A stretch of DNA of 64,000 nt from Neocallimastix lanati (nom. inval.) (taxonomy: Eukaryota > Neocallimastigomycota > Neocallimastigomycetes > Neocallimastigales > Neocallimastigaceae). Positions 13,272 through 25,565 of the stretch are shown here, piece after piece (positions within the stretch are counted from its first letter, which is position 1; the number at the start of each line of letters is the position of its first letter). Below the pieces are notes generated by a model. It saw only the letters and a program-made list of their open reading frames with translations, did not search any database and was not told the origin of the DNA. Position numbers and translations under genes: made by a program. The stretch is taken from positions 1,536,001 to 1,600,000 of the forward strand of contig JACVTC010000015.1 in NCBI GenBank assembly GCA_016946835.1, given 5' to 3'.

Positions 13272-14690
13272 TTTTATTATTTGAAATATTATTGTTTGTT
13301 TTATAATTGTTTGTTTTATTAATTATTTGTTTTTTTTAGGTTTGTTTTTTTTTATTTTATTAATTTGTTTTTTAATAAGCGATTATATTACTTTTTTTTT
13401 TTGTATTTAAGCGTTGAATATTTTTTAAATCTTTATTATTTAAATTTTTAAGTATAAAAATTAATGAAGAAAATATATTTATTCGAGGAAATGAATGCTA
13501 TTTATATTTTTTTTATGAAATCATATAAAAAATATAATATCTATTTCTTTTAAAAATAAAGTTTTCTATTAATTCTTTTTAGTGAACCATAAATCAATTA
13601 TAAAAAAAAAATCATATATAAAATATATAAGTTATCTCTAATTAATTTCTACAATTTTCTACATTTTCTATTTTTTCTATATATTTAATGTAATGTATTA
13701 TTTCTATGTAAAATTATAATGTATTTAATAAATTTTAAAAAAAAAATTTTTTTTAATTTCTATTTTAATTTTTATTGGATAAAATTAATAGAATTTTAAT
13801 TAGTATTAAATTTTTTATTTATAAATTAACAATAATTAGTAAAATATAATTAAATATCATTCATAACTTCATATTTTATCATATATTATTTTATTTTAAT
13901 TTATTATTATAATTCTTCAATTCTTTATTATTAAAATCAAAAATTTATATAGAAAATTTTATAATTTATATAAACTAAAATTAATATTTAAATAATTTAA
14001 AACAAAAATTAAATATATTCAAAAATTATAAAGAACTCATCGTGGCAATAATTGAATAAATATAACATAGATTAATTATAATAAAATAATGAATTAAATT
14101 ATTAAATAAAAATTTAGAAAAAATTAATTAAATATTGAAAATATGACAGGTCCATTGGAAGTAAAAAAAAAAAAAAAAAAAAAAAAATTAAAACAGAAGA
14201 AATAAAAAAAAAAAAAAAAATTTTTTTAATTTTATTAATTAAATTATAATTTTACACAGAAATAATACATTACATTAAATATATAGAAAAAATAGAAAAT
14301 GTAGAAATTTATAGAAATTATGATACCTTATATATCTTTTATATATGAAAGAATTAAATTTTTTTTTTATAATTTATGCATTATTCACTAAAAAGAATTA
14401 CTAGAAAACTTTATTTTTAAAAAAATAGATATTATACTTTTTATATGATTTCGAAAAAAAAAATATAAATAGCATTTATTTCCTCGAATAAATATATTTT
14501 CTTCATTAATTTTTTTACTCAAAAATATAAATAATAAATATTTAAAAAATATTAAACGCTTAAATACATAAAAAAAAGAAATATAATCGCTTATTAAAAA
14601 ACAAATTAATAAAATAAAAACAAGCTTTAAAAAAAGTAATTAATAAAACAAACAATTATAAAACAAATAATAATAAAATAAATAATAAAA
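13272..14690. promoter_or_regulatory. divergent spacer P2, orientation beta
   Basis: Mirrored promoters as in P1: TTCGAGGAAATGAATGC near 13480-13500 and its mirror near 14475-14490, and TTCTA runs at 13646-13680 and 14284-14320. The asymmetric core reads in the opposite direction to P1: ACTCATCGTGGCAATAATTG (14036) and ACAGGTCCATTGGAAG (14145) correspond to the reverse complement of the P1 core. Two long A runs follow. Confidence 0.75.
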
Positions 14691-15371
14691 ATGTCTTTAT
14701 TCATTCGTGAACATCCTTTATCAATTAGAAGAAATAATTCTTTATTAAGAAATTCATTGTTCGATGATTTCGACAATGCTTTCGATAATGAATTTTTCAA
14801 TCATCCTTTGATTACTTTCCCTACTTTATATCCTTATCCATATCTTTCTTGTAATCCAATAAAGTCATTAGAAAATCAAGTTTCTAAAACATTCAATAGT
14901 GATGTATTTAAATCTGTGGATTTCAGTCCAAAGATTAATTTGAGTGAAGATGAAAATAATTATTATATTCATGCTGATTTACCAGGTATGAAGAAGGATC
15001 AAGTTAAAATGGAACTTTCAGATGAAGATCGTATTTTAACTATTTCTGGTGAAAGAGAATCTATTATTGATGATTCTGATAATAATTCTAAAAATGATTC
15101 AACCAAAGAAGAAAATAATAAAGAAAATGCCAATGAAAATAAAGAATCCAAAAAGGAAGAACAAAATGAAACTAAAAAGGAAGAAAGTAATAATAAGAAA
15201 TATAGTAGAATAGAATGTTGTTATGGTAAATTTTCAAGATCATTTAGTATTCCTGAAAATGCTGATATTAACAATATCCAAGCCAAAATGGAAAATGGAG
15301 TTTTAGAAGTTACTCTTAAAAAGATGGAAGCTCAAAAGAATGAACATAAACATTCTATTCAAATTCAGTAA
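14691..15371 (+). CDS. small heat-shock protein Hsp20, copy 4
   Basis: A 226-residue Hsp20 with a single NNKE unit in the insert. It has two private cysteines, in YLSCNP of the arm and ECCYGKF of the domain, where the other copies have tyrosine and serine. The latter lies at the start of the strand after the insert and might allow disulphide cross-links. Otherwise it is almost identical to copy 6, which also has SDNNSKNDSTKEENNKENAN. Confidence 0.95.
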   Translation: MSLFIREHPLSIRRNNSLLRNSLFDDFDNAFDNEFFNHPLITFPTLYPYPYLSCNPIKSLENQVSKTFNSDVFKSVDFSPKINLSEDENNYYIHADLPGMKKDQVKMELSDEDRILTISGERESIIDDSDNNSKNDSTKEENNKENANENKESKKEEQNETKKEESNNKKYSRIECCYGKFSRSFSIPENADINNIQAKMENGVLEVTLKKMEAQKNEHKHSIQIQ

Positions 15372-15783
15372 ATTTTCTAATTTACTAATCTTAAATAATT
15401 TTAATAATATTAAATAATGTATCTATCATAAAATTTATAAGTAATATATTATTTAATATTTTTAATTATTACTTAATTATAATATTTAAAAAATACATAA
15501 GTTTAAATAGATATAAATATTATGAATTAAATATTATATTATTTATAAAAAGCTATTTACAAAAACTATCATATTTATTTTAAATTATTTAGCTATTAAT
15601 TTATATAAAATTATTGTAAATAAAATATATTGTAAATAAATAAACTAGAAATAAAAAATAAAAATAAAAATGATTTACTTGTTTTACATATATTTATATG
15701 TTTTTAATTGAAGAAATTAGTATGACGTTTTTTTCTACTGTACTAATAAATTTTCTTAAATTATTATTAATATGTATATTTAA

Positions 15784-15817
<34 letters not shown>

Positions 15818-17610
15818 TTTTTAGTTTTTGTTGTTTTTGTTTTTGTTTTTTAATCCTAATATTTAATAAATGTAAAATTTTTATTTATAAACATTTCATT
15901 AAATATTTTTCTGTTAAATATTTATTATCAATGAAAATGTGTATAAAAGAAAAAAAAATTATATAAAGTAACAATAATAGTTAGTAAAAATTAAAGAAAT
16001 TTTAAAGGAATCCTCATCAATAATTAGTAAAATATTTATATTTATTTTTTTATTTATAAAATTTAAAATTATTATATTTTTTTAATAATAATTATAGAAA
16101 TATAAAAATTAAAATCAAAATTTCATATATGAATAAATAGAAACTAAATAAAAAATTTTATAAATTATATTGCAATTGAATATAATTTTTATTACTATAA
16201 TTATTGTAATTTTATTTTATTTTATTTATTTTTATTTTTTAATTTTATTTTTATTTATTTATTTATTTATTTTTATTTTTATTTTTATGATATTAAATAT
16301 TTAAATTTTTAAATAATTTATTTAAAAAAATATGTCTCTTTTAATTAATATAAAATGTATAATATAATAGATATTATATAACTTTAAATAATACTTCATA
16401 ATTAAATTATTCATTTTAATAATATTAAATAAAGAAATAAAAATATCTATTTATTTTCATTTTATCGAAATAAATTCATTAAACTTAAATATAAACCATT
16501 CCTTTTCATAAAATATTTATTAATATATGTTATAATCATTATATTCACATATATATATTTTTAGTATGTTATTAAAATTATTTTATAATCCAATTTTTAA
16601 TTATAAAAATACATTAATTAAAATGAATCAATAAATTATATTTTGAATAATATAACATTTAAAATAAGAAATGATATTTAAATTTTATTTTGGGTTTATT
16701 TATTTATTTATTTTATTGTTTTTATATTTAGAAAGATCTTTTTCATTAAAGAATATGTAATGTCATATTCGTTATATTTATAATCATTTCTCGTCTAACA
16801 TTATTGGTAACATTTAACGTTACACTGAATGATCTATTGAATAAAAATAATATAATCTACAATTAAGCCCATTTATTATACTTCATATCATTTATCTTTA
16901 ATTTATCATGGTATTTCTTTATTAAAATCAATAATTTATATAAAATAAATTTTAATTTATAATAAACTAATATTAATATAAATTATATTAATATTATTTT
17001 TATAATAAAAATTAGATATATTTAAAAATTACAAATAATCCTTTGAATAAATATAAAATAAACTAATTATAATGAAATAATGAAATAAATAGAATAATAA
17101 TAATAATTTAAAATATATATAAAAATTACAAATAATATTTTGAATAAATATAACATAGACTAATTATAATGAAATAATGAAATAAATAATAAATGGAATA
17201 ATAATAATAATTTATTAAAAATTATTAATATTGGGAAAAAAATTATATTCTTCCCTTCAACTAAAAACACATAAATATAAAAAACAAAAATAAAACAATT
17301 TTATTTTTATTTTAATTTTTTTTATTTTTTATTTCTATTTTATTTATTTACAATATATTTTATTTACAATAATTTTATATAAATTAATAGCTAAATAATT
17401 TAGAATAAATATGATAGTTTTTGAAAATGGTTTTATAAATAATATAATATTTAATTTATATTATTTATATCTATTTAAACTCAAGTATTCTTTAAATATT
17501 ATAATTAGGTAATAATAAAAAAATATTAAATAATATATTACTTAAAAAATTTATGATGGATATATTATTTAATATTATTAAAGTTATTTAAGATTAGTAA
17601 ATTAGAAAAT
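15372..17610. repeat. convergent spacer C2, orientation 2 (inverted relative to C1, C5 and C6)
   Basis: From the left the Y half comes first and reversed: TTTTTGTTTTTTAATCCTAA at about 15835-15858, then AAGGAATCCTCATCAATAAT at about 16005, then CAATTGAATATAATTT. After this come the X half, the GTAAC-ATTTAAC-GTTAC block at 16807-16823 and AATCAATAATTTATATAAAA. A 100-base segment near 17030-17180 is present twice in tandem. Nearly the whole spacer is repeated almost exactly at 20.4-22.4 kb. Confidence 0.8.
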
Positions 17611-18288
17611 TTACTGAATTTGAATAGAATGTTTATGTTCATTCTTTTGAGCTTCCATCTTTTTAAGAGTAACTTCTAAAACTCCATTTTCCATTCTAGC
17701 TTGAATATTATTTATATCCGCATTTTCAGGAATACTAAATGATCTTGAAAATTTACCATAACTACATTCTATTCTACTATATTTCTTATTATTTTCTTCT
17801 TTATTTGTATCTTTTTGTTCTTCCTTTTTGGATTCTTTATTTTCATTGCCATTTTCTTTATTATTTTCTTCTTTGGTTGAATCATTTTTAGAATTATTAT
17901 CAGAATCATCAATAATAGTTTCTCTTTCACCAGAAATAGTTAAAATACGATCTTCATCTGAAAGCTCCATTTTAACTTGATCCTTCTTCATACCTGGTAA
18001 ATCAGCATGAATATAATAATTATTTTCATCTTCACTCAAATTAATCTTTGGACTGAAATCCACAGATTTGAATACATCACTATTGAATGTTTTAGAAATT
18101 TGGTCTTCTAAAGATTTTACTGGATTATAAGAAAGATATGGATAAGGATATAAAGTAGGGAAAGTAATCAAAGGATGATTAAAGAATTCATTATCAAAAG
18201 CCTTATCGAAATCATCGAAAAATGAATCTCTTAATAATGAATTATTTCTTCTAATTGATAAAGGATGTTCACGAATAAATAAAGACAT
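17611..18288 (-). CDS. small heat-shock protein Hsp20, copy 5
   Basis: A 225-residue Hsp20, the shortest copy: one NNKE unit (STKEENNKENGNENKE) and one serine lost before NNKKYSRIE, with QKDTNKEENNKK where others have KETKKEESNNKK. The arm has VKSLEDQISKTFNSDVF, shared with copy 7. Alpha-crystallin signature and the IQIQ terminus are intact. Confidence 0.95.
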   Translation of the reverse strand: MSLFIREHPLSIRRNNSLLRDSFFDDFDKAFDNEFFNHPLITFPTLYPYPYLSYNPVKSLEDQISKTFNSDVFKSVDFSPKINLSEDENNYYIHADLPGMKKDQVKMELSDEDRILTISGERETIIDDSDNNSKNDSTKEENNKENGNENKESKKEEQKDTNKEENNKKYSRIECSYGKFSRSFSIPENADINNIQARMENGVLEVTLKKMEAQKNEHKHSIQIQ

Positions 18289-19494
18289 TTTTATTTTTGA
18301 AATATTATTGTTTGTTTTATTAATTACTTTTTTTTAGATTTTTTTTTTGTTTTATTAAATTGTTTTTTAATAAGGGATTATATTATTATTTTTTTTTATT
18401 TAAAAGTTTAAAATTATTTAAAAATTTATTATTTATATTAAATATAAAAATTAATGAAGAAAATAGTTTTATTCGAGGAAATGAATGCTATTTATATTTT
18501 TTTTCGAAATCATATAAAAAGTATAATATCTATTTCTTTAAAAATAAAGTTTTCTAGTAATTCTTTTTAGTGAATAATGCATAAATTATAAAAAAAAAAT
18601 TTAATTCTTTCATATATAAAAGATATATAAGGTATCATAATTTCTACAAATTTCTACATTTTCTATTTTAATGTATTATTTCTATGTAAAATTATAATGT
18701 ATTTAATAAATTTTAAAAAAAAAATTTTTTAAATTTCTATTTTAATTTTTATTGGATAAAATTAATAGAATTTTAATTAGTATTAAATTTTTTATTTATA
18801 AATTTACAATAATAGAACTGAAAAAAAAAAAAGTTTAAAAATTAGTTAAATATAATTAAATATCATTCATAACTTCATATTTTATCATATATTATTTTAT
18901 TTTAATTTATTATTATAATTCTTCAATTCTTTATTAATAAAATCAAAAATTTATATAGAAAATTTTATAATTTATATAAACTAAAATTAATATTTAAATA
19001 ATTTAAAACAAAAATTAAATATATTCAAAAATTATAAAGAACTCATCATGGCAATAATTGAATAAATATAACATAAATTATAAAAAAAAATGAATTAAAT
19101 TATTAAATAAAAATTTAGGAAAAACAAATTAAATATTGAAAATATGACAGGTCCATTGGAAGTAAAAAAAAAAAAAAAAAAAAAAAAATTAAAATTTTAT
19201 TAATTACATTATAATTTTACACAGAAATAATACATTACATTAAAAAATAAAGAAAAAATAGAAAATGTAGAAATTTATAGAAATTATGATACCTTATATA
19301 TTTACTTCATTAATTTTTTTACTCAAAAATATAAATAATAAAGATTTAAAAAATATTAAACGCTTAAATACAAAAAATAAAATAATATAATCGCTTATTA
19401 AAAAACAAATTAATAAAATAAAAACAAGCTTTAAAAAAAGTAATTAATAAAACAAACAATTATAAAACAAATAATAATAAAATAAATAATAAAA
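18289..19494. promoter_or_regulatory. divergent spacer P3, orientation beta, right promoter shortened
   Basis: The left promoter is complete (TTCGAGGAAATGAATGC near 18475; TTCTA run 18639-18666). The core is a near copy of P2, with CATGGCAATAATTG and CAGGTCCATTGGAAG. On the right the TTCTA mirror (19250-19286) is followed almost directly by TTTACTTCATTAATTTTTTT. The segment with the GAAATGAATGC mirror and TTACTAGAAAAC, about 170 bases in P2, is missing. Copy 6 therefore has a naturally deleted promoter. Confidence 0.75.
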
Positions 19495-20175
19495 ATGTCT
19501 TTATTCATTCGTGAACATCCTTTATCAATTAGAAGAAATAATTCATTATTAAGAAATTCATTGTTCGATGATTTCGACAATGCTTTTGATAATGAATTTT
19601 TCAATCATCCTTTGATTACTTTCCCTACTTTATATCCTTATCCATATCTTTCTTATAATCCAGTAAAGTCTTTAAAAAATCAAGTTTCTAAAACATTCAA
19701 TAGTGATGTATTCAAATCTGTAGATTTCAGTCCAAAGATTAATTTGAGTGAAGATGAAAATAATTATTATATTCATGCTGATTTACCAGGTATGAAGAAG
19801 GATCAAGTTAAAATGGAGCTTTCAGATGAAGATCGTATTTTAACTATTTCTGGTGAAAGAGAATCTATTATTGATGATTCTGATAATAATTCTAAAAATG
19901 ATTCAACCAAAGAAGAAAATAATAAAGAAAATGCCAATGAAAATAAAGAATCCAAAAAGGAAGAACAAAATGAAACTAAAAAGGAAGAAAGTAATAATAA
20001 GAAATATAGTAGAATAGAATGTAGTTATGGTAAATTTTCAAGATCATTTAGTATTCCTGAAAATGCTGATATAAATAATATTCAAGCCAAAATGGAAAAT
20101 GGTGTCTTAGAAGTTACTCTTAAAAAGATGGAAGCTCAAAAGAATGAACATAAACATTCTATTCAAATTCAGTAA
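19495..20175 (+). CDS. small heat-shock protein Hsp20, copy 6
   Basis: A 226-residue Hsp20 very close to copy 4 but with the usual YLSYNP and ECSYGKF, and a private lysine in VKSLKNQVSK. It carries the plus-strand-type RNSLFDDFDNAF. Together with spacer C3 it looks like a recent tandem duplicate of copy 4 plus spacer C2. Its promoter lacks the conserved proximal block. Confidence 0.95.
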   Translation: MSLFIREHPLSIRRNNSLLRNSLFDDFDNAFDNEFFNHPLITFPTLYPYPYLSYNPVKSLKNQVSKTFNSDVFKSVDFSPKINLSEDENNYYIHADLPGMKKDQVKMELSDEDRILTISGERESIIDDSDNNSKNDSTKEENNKENANENKESKKEEQNETKKEESNNKKYSRIECSYGKFSRSFSIPENADINNIQAKMENGVLEVTLKKMEAQKNEHKHSIQIQ

Positions 20176-22387
20176 ATTTTCTAATTTATTAATCTTGAAT
20201 AATTTTAATAATATTAAATAATGTATCTATCATAAATTTTATAAGTAATATATTATTTAATATTTTTAATTATTTCTTAATTATAATATTTAAAAAATAC
20301 ATAAGTTTAAATAGATATAAATAATATGAATTAAATATTATATTATTTATAAAAAGCTATTTACAAAAACTATCATATTTATTATTTAGCTATTAATTTA
20401 TATAAAATTATTGTAAATAAAATATATTGTAAATAAATAAACTAGAAAAAAAAATAAAAATAAAAATAAAAATGATTTACTTGTTTTACATATATTTATA
20501 TGTTTTTAATTGAAGAAATTAGTATGACGTTTTTTCTACTGTACTAATAAATTTTCTTAAATTTTAGTTTTTGTTGTTTTTGTTTTTGTTTTTTAATCCT
20601 AATATTTAATAAATGTAAAATTTTTATTTATAAACGTTTCATTAAATATTTTTCTGTTAAATATTTATTATCAATGAAAATGAGTATAAAAGAAAAAAAA
20701 ATTATATAAAGTAACAATAATAGTTAGTAAAAATTAAAGAAATTTTAAAGGAATCCTCATCAATAATTAGTAAAATATTTATATTTATTTTTTTATTTAT
20801 AAAATTTAAAATTGTTATATTTTTTTAGTAATAATTATAGAAATATAAAAATTAAAATCAAAATTTCATATATGAATAAATAGAAACTAAATAAAAAATT
20901 TTATAAATTATATTGCAATTGAATATAATTTTTATTACTATAATTATTGTAATTTTATTTTATTTTATTTATTTTTATTTTTTAATTTTATTTTTATTTA
21001 TTTATTTATTTATTTTTATTTTTATTTTTATGATATTAAATATTTAAATTTTTAAATAATTTATTTAAAAAAATATGTCTCTTCTAATTAATATAAAATG
21101 TATAATATAATAGATATTATATAACTTTAAATAATACTTCATAATTAAATTATTCATTTTAATAATATTAAATAAAGAAATAAAAATATCTATTTATTTT
21201 CATTTTATCGAAATAAATTCATTAAACTTAGATATAAACCATTCCTTTTCATAAAATATTTATTGATATATGTTATAATTATTATATTCACATATATATA
21301 TTTTTAGTATGTTATTAAAATTATTTTATAATCCAATTTTTAATTATAAAAATACATTAATTAAAATGAATCAATAAATTATATTTTGAATAATAAAACA
21401 CTTAAAATAAGAAATGATGTTTAAATTTTATTTTGGGTTTATTTATTTATTTATTTTATTGTTTTTATATTTAGAAAGATCTTTTTCATTAAAGAATATG
21501 TAATGTCATATTCGTTATATTTATAATCATTTCTCGTCTAACATTATTGGTAACATTTAACGTTACACTGAATGATTTATTGAATAAAAATAATATAATC
21601 TACTATTAAGCCCATAATTGTGATTTTTATCATATTTAATTATTAACATTTATTATACTTCATATCATTTATCTTTAATTTATCATGGTATTTCTTTATT
21701 AAAATCAATAATTTATATAAAATAAATTTTAATTTATAATAAACTAATATTAATATAAATTATATTAATATTATTTTTATAATAAAAATTAGATATATTT
21801 AAAAATTACAAATAATCCTTTGAATAAATATAAAATAAACTAATTATAATGAAATAATGAAATAAATGGAATAATAATAATAATTTAAAATATATATAAA
21901 AATTACAAATAATATTTTGAATAAATATAACATAGACTAATTATAATGAAATAATGAAATAAATAATAAATGGAATAATAATAATAATTTATTAAAAATT
22001 ATTAATATTGGGAAAAAAATTATATTCTTCCCTTCAACTAAAAACACATAAATATAAAAAACAAAAATAAAACAATTTTATTTTTATTTTAATTTTTTTT
22101 ATTTTTTATTTCTATTTTATTTATTTACAATATATTTTATTTACAATAATTTTATATAAATTAATAGCTAAATAATTTAGAATAAATATGATAGTTTTTG
22201 AAAATGGTTTTATAAATAATATAATATTTAATTTATATTATTTATATCTATTTAAACTCAAGTATTCTTTAAATATTATAATTAGGTAATAATAAAAAAA
22301 TATTAAATAATATATTACTTAAAAAACTTATGATTGATATATTATTTAATATTATTAAAATTATTTAAGATTAATAAATTAGAAAAT
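20176..22387. repeat. convergent spacer C3, orientation 2, near copy of C2
   Basis: Same order and almost the same bases as C2, with the GTAAC-ATTTAAC-GTTAC block at 21550-21566. It differs by small indels: a TA/T run present in C2 near 15785-15820 is absent here, and about 35 bases (ATAATTGTGATTTTTATC and following) near 21613 are absent from C2. Confidence 0.8.
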
Positions 22388-23092
22388 TTACTGAATTTGA
22401 ATAGAATGTTTATGTTCATTCTTTTGAGCTTCCATCTTTTTAAGAGTAATCTCTAAAACTCCATTTTCCATTCTAGCTTGAATATTATTTATATCCGCAT
22501 TTTCAGGAATACTAAATGATCTTGAAAATTTACCATAACTACATTCTATTCTACTATATTTCTTATTATTACTTTCTTCTTTTTTAGTTTCATTTTGTTC
22601 TTCCTTTTTGGATTCTTTATTTTCATTGGCATTTTCTTTATTATTTTCTTTATTATTTTCTTTATTATTTTCTTCTTTAGTTGAATCCTTTTTAGAATTC
22701 TTATCAGAGTCATCAATAATAGTTTCTCTTTCACCAGAAATAGTTAAAATACGATCTTCATCTGAAAGCTCCATTTTAACTTGATCTTTCTTCATACCTG
22801 GCAAATCAGCATAAATATAATAGTTACTTTCATCTTCACTCAAATTAATCTTTGGACTGAAATCCACAGATTTGAATACATCACTATTGAATGTTTTAGA
22901 AATTTGGTCTTCTAAAGATTTTACTGGATTATAAGAAAGATATGGATAAGGATATAAAGTAGGGAAAGTAATCAAAGGATGATTAAAAAATTCATTATTG
23001 AAAGTATTGTCGAAATCATCGAATAATGAATCTCTTAATAATGAATTATTCCTTCTAATTGATAAAGGATGTTCGTGAATGAATAAAGACAT
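22388..23092 (-). CDS. small heat-shock protein Hsp20, copy 7 (unpaired, most diverged)
   Basis: A 234-residue Hsp20 with several private changes: MSLFIHEHP (His for Arg), RDSLFDDFDNTFNNE, SEDESNYYIYADLP (Tyr for the usual His) and VLEITLKK. The three-unit NNKE insert, the domain signature and the IQIQ motif are kept. Its promoter is degenerate: CAAGGAAATGAAAGATATTT at about 23286, and the TTCTA run is largely lost. Its divergent partner on the right is gone, replaced by the block that begins near 23.6 kb. Release from conversion with a partner could explain the extra divergence. Confidence 0.95.
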   Translation of the reverse strand: MSLFIHEHPLSIRRNNSLLRDSLFDDFDNTFNNEFFNHPLITFPTLYPYPYLSYNPVKSLEDQISKTFNSDVFKSVDFSPKINLSEDESNYYIYADLPGMKKDQVKMELSDEDRILTISGERETIIDDSDKNSKKDSTKEENNKENNKENNKENANENKESKKEEQNETKKEESNNKKYSRIECSYGKFSRSFSIPENADINNIQARMENGVLEITLKKMEAQKNEHKHSIQIQ

Positions 23093-23620
23093 TTTTATTA
23101 TTTATAATATTATTATTTATTTTTTTAATTAATTTATTTAAAGTTTCTTATATTATATTATTTTTTAATAATCAAATAAATTATTTTTTTTTTTTATTAT
23201 TTAAACGTTTGATATTTTTAAATATTTATTATTATTTATATTTTTGATTATAAAAATTAATGAAGAAAGTAAAGTATTTTTTATTCAAGGAAATGAAAGA
23301 TATTTATACTTTTTTAAATTGAGATATTAAAGATAATATATATTATCTTTAATAATAAAGTTTTATAAAGTTTTATAGTAATTCTTTTTAGTGAAGAATA
23401 TTATAAAAGAAAAATTAAAAATCTTTCACATATATAAGATATATAAGATATATATTTAATGTAATGTATTATTTCTACGTAAATTTATAATGTTTTAATT
23501 TCTATTTTAATTTCTATTGGATAAAAATCTTAGAATTTTAATTATTATAAAAATTTTTATTTAAAATAATTTATTTATTAATTTATTTATCCATTAATAA
23601 ATTTACAATAACTTTAAAAA
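23093..23620 (-). promoter_or_regulatory. left remnant of divergent spacer P4
   Basis: The sequence follows the left half of the other divergent spacers as far as TTTCTATTGGATAAAAA (about 23510), CATTAATAAATTTACAATAA (about 23592) and a T run. Homology then stops and unrelated sequence begins. The matching right half lies near 33.3 kb. Confidence 0.6.
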
Positions 23621-24015
23621 AATTATTTTTTTTTTTTTTAAATTAATAGTATAATTAATTTCCATTAAAAAAATATATATAAAAAAATATATACATATTA
23701 TTATTATTATTATTATTATTATTTTATTAAATAAAAAATTTAAATAAAATAAAAGCTAAAATAAGAAAACTTAAATAAATAAAAGATAAATATTTCAAAT
23801 TTAGATAATGATATCGCCATATTTAATATTATTTTTTAGTTTAGATTATGTGGTCATCAGTATTAATTCAGTTTTCAATTTATTATTATTTGTTTAATGG
23901 AGATTTGAGAGAAATAAAAATTATTATTGATAAAATGAAAAGAAATTCTATCATTTTTATGGAATTTTTTAAAAACCATGCCATGGCATTTGAGATATAT
24001 CAAAATTACCTAAAT
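23620..24015. repeat. direct repeat DR, left copy
   Basis: This segment shares an ordered series of blocks with 29780-30325 on the same strand: AATAAAAAATTTAAAT, CATATTTAATATTATT, GGTCATCA, TATTTGTTTAATGGA, TTTGAGAGAAATAAAAA, TTTCATTTTTATGG-type and GAGATATATCAAA. The two copies differ by many substitutions, so the duplication is old. It borders the ATPase/copia block on its left side. Confidence 0.7.
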
Positions 24016-24029
24016 TAAAAGTTTTATAA

Positions 24030-25564
24030 TTTATCTATTAATTATTAGTTTTCATTCAAATTTGGTTTCATTATTATTTTTATTAATAAATTTTCATTCA
24101 AATTTGGTTTCTTCATTATATGCCTTTTTACTATATTCATTATGTGCTTTTCTAAGTAATTCAATAATTTATTTATCTTTTCTCTATTCCGTGTTGCTTT
24201 TTAATAATTTTTTATTGAATTCATTTATTATATCAATAGATATGTTTTTAATTAGATCCCATTTGTTTGCTTCGCCAAAATTTTTGCTTTATTTCTTTAT
24301 TAGGAATATAAACATTTTTGCTTTTACTATCATAGGCTAAATAACCTAAATGGATAAGAACTGTTAAAATTGTATCTTTATTTTCAATTACATCACTTCT
24401 ATAAGCATCTATTTTTACTTTTAATCTTCCTTTATTCATTAAAAGAGCTATGTCTTTCTCTTCTCCTTTTAGATCTTTAACAACATAATCTAAAAATACT
24501 GCATTCGATTCGGTTTTAATCCAATAGTTATCAATTTTCTTATTTTTAATGGTTTGTATCACTGAATAGGGTATATATAAATCATATTCTTTACCATCAT
24601 TTTGATTTGTGAATTGGTAACCGTTATACCAATCTTTAATCATTTTATTATTAATTGCAATTATTCTATCTTTGTTTTTATCGATATTTTTATTTTTATT
24701 AATAGGTATTTCAGTTTCACATGGATTATCTAAAATTTCTGTACTTAAATATTTTCTACATAATTCCTCAACATCATCCTTCGTAAAACCAAAATATTCA
24801 TCAAAATGGCTGTTTGAAGTCATTGAAAATTCATTAAAAATACCTTTAATACTTGGACTTAATCCTTTAGTTTTGATAGGTAAAATTCCGGTCATATAGG
24901 TTAAAACTATATTCTCATTATTTTTAATTAATAAAGTTAGGAAATTTAAATAGTCTTTCTTTGATTTAGTATCACAGCTTGTATCTCGAAAAACTAAATC
25001 CCATTCATCAATGATAAGAACAATTTTACGTTGAGTTCTTCTATATATTTTTTCTATAATTACATCAATGTCTTCTTTTTTATTACACTTAAAATGTTTA
25101 TCATTCATTTTTACATCATCAATAATTGTTTTTTTAATTTTTCCAATTCCATCTTTCATATTGTTATCGTAAAAAATATTTGCCATATCTAATTTAATAA
25201 CATTATATTTTCCTAAATGTTTATTCCAGCCTTGACTTTTGGAAATCTTTTTATCATCAAAAACAGTTATTTTTGATTCCGTAAAACTATAATAGGCTTG
25301 AAGCATATTAGTAGTGATTGTTTTACCAAAACCTCTAGGTCTTGTAACACATACATTTTTAATGCTATTAAAATCTATAATATTATTTATTTGGAGTATT
25401 AATTCTGTTTTATCAACAAAATAATTATTTTTTGAAAATTCACTATATTCATTTTCTCCTGGGTTAAATATTTTTGAACTTTTATTTAAATCTTTCCAAA
25501 TATCTGATTTAATAAAATTTTTAAAGATTTTAAAGATTTTTTTATTTGGAATAAATATTTCATT
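24030..25564 (-). pseudogene. AAA-ATPase-like / PD-(D/E)XK family module, C-terminus degraded
   Basis: The family joins an AAA-like P-loop ATPase domain to a C-terminal PD-(D/E)XK nuclease-like domain; its cellular role is not established. Read on the minus strand, the open frame starts without an ATG at about 25564 (NEIFIPNKKIFKIFKN). It then gives FNPGENEYSEF, YFVDKTELIL, the P-loop TRPRGFGKT and NMLQAYYSF. From 25306 to 24248 follow IIDEWDLVF (Walker B), MTGILPI, MIKDWYNGYQF and VYIPNKEIKQKFW. Beyond the stop at 24248 the expected continuation (FGEANKWDLIKN...) is found in another frame, and again in a third (EKAHNEYSKKAYNEETKFE), so there are at least two frameshifts. A 45-base tandem duplication lies near 24056-24105. 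The nuclease core is missing. FIPNKKI just before FNPGEN suggests that one module directly followed another in the ancestor. Confidence 0.75.
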
Positions 25565-25565
25565 T

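Noticed and set aside
22546-22734. Alternative frames of 62 codons inside the Hsp20 inserts (also near 37156, 42101 and 46894)
   Set aside because: They lie within the K/E/N-rich insert in another frame (KKIIKKIIKK) and exist only because that repeat is free of stops.
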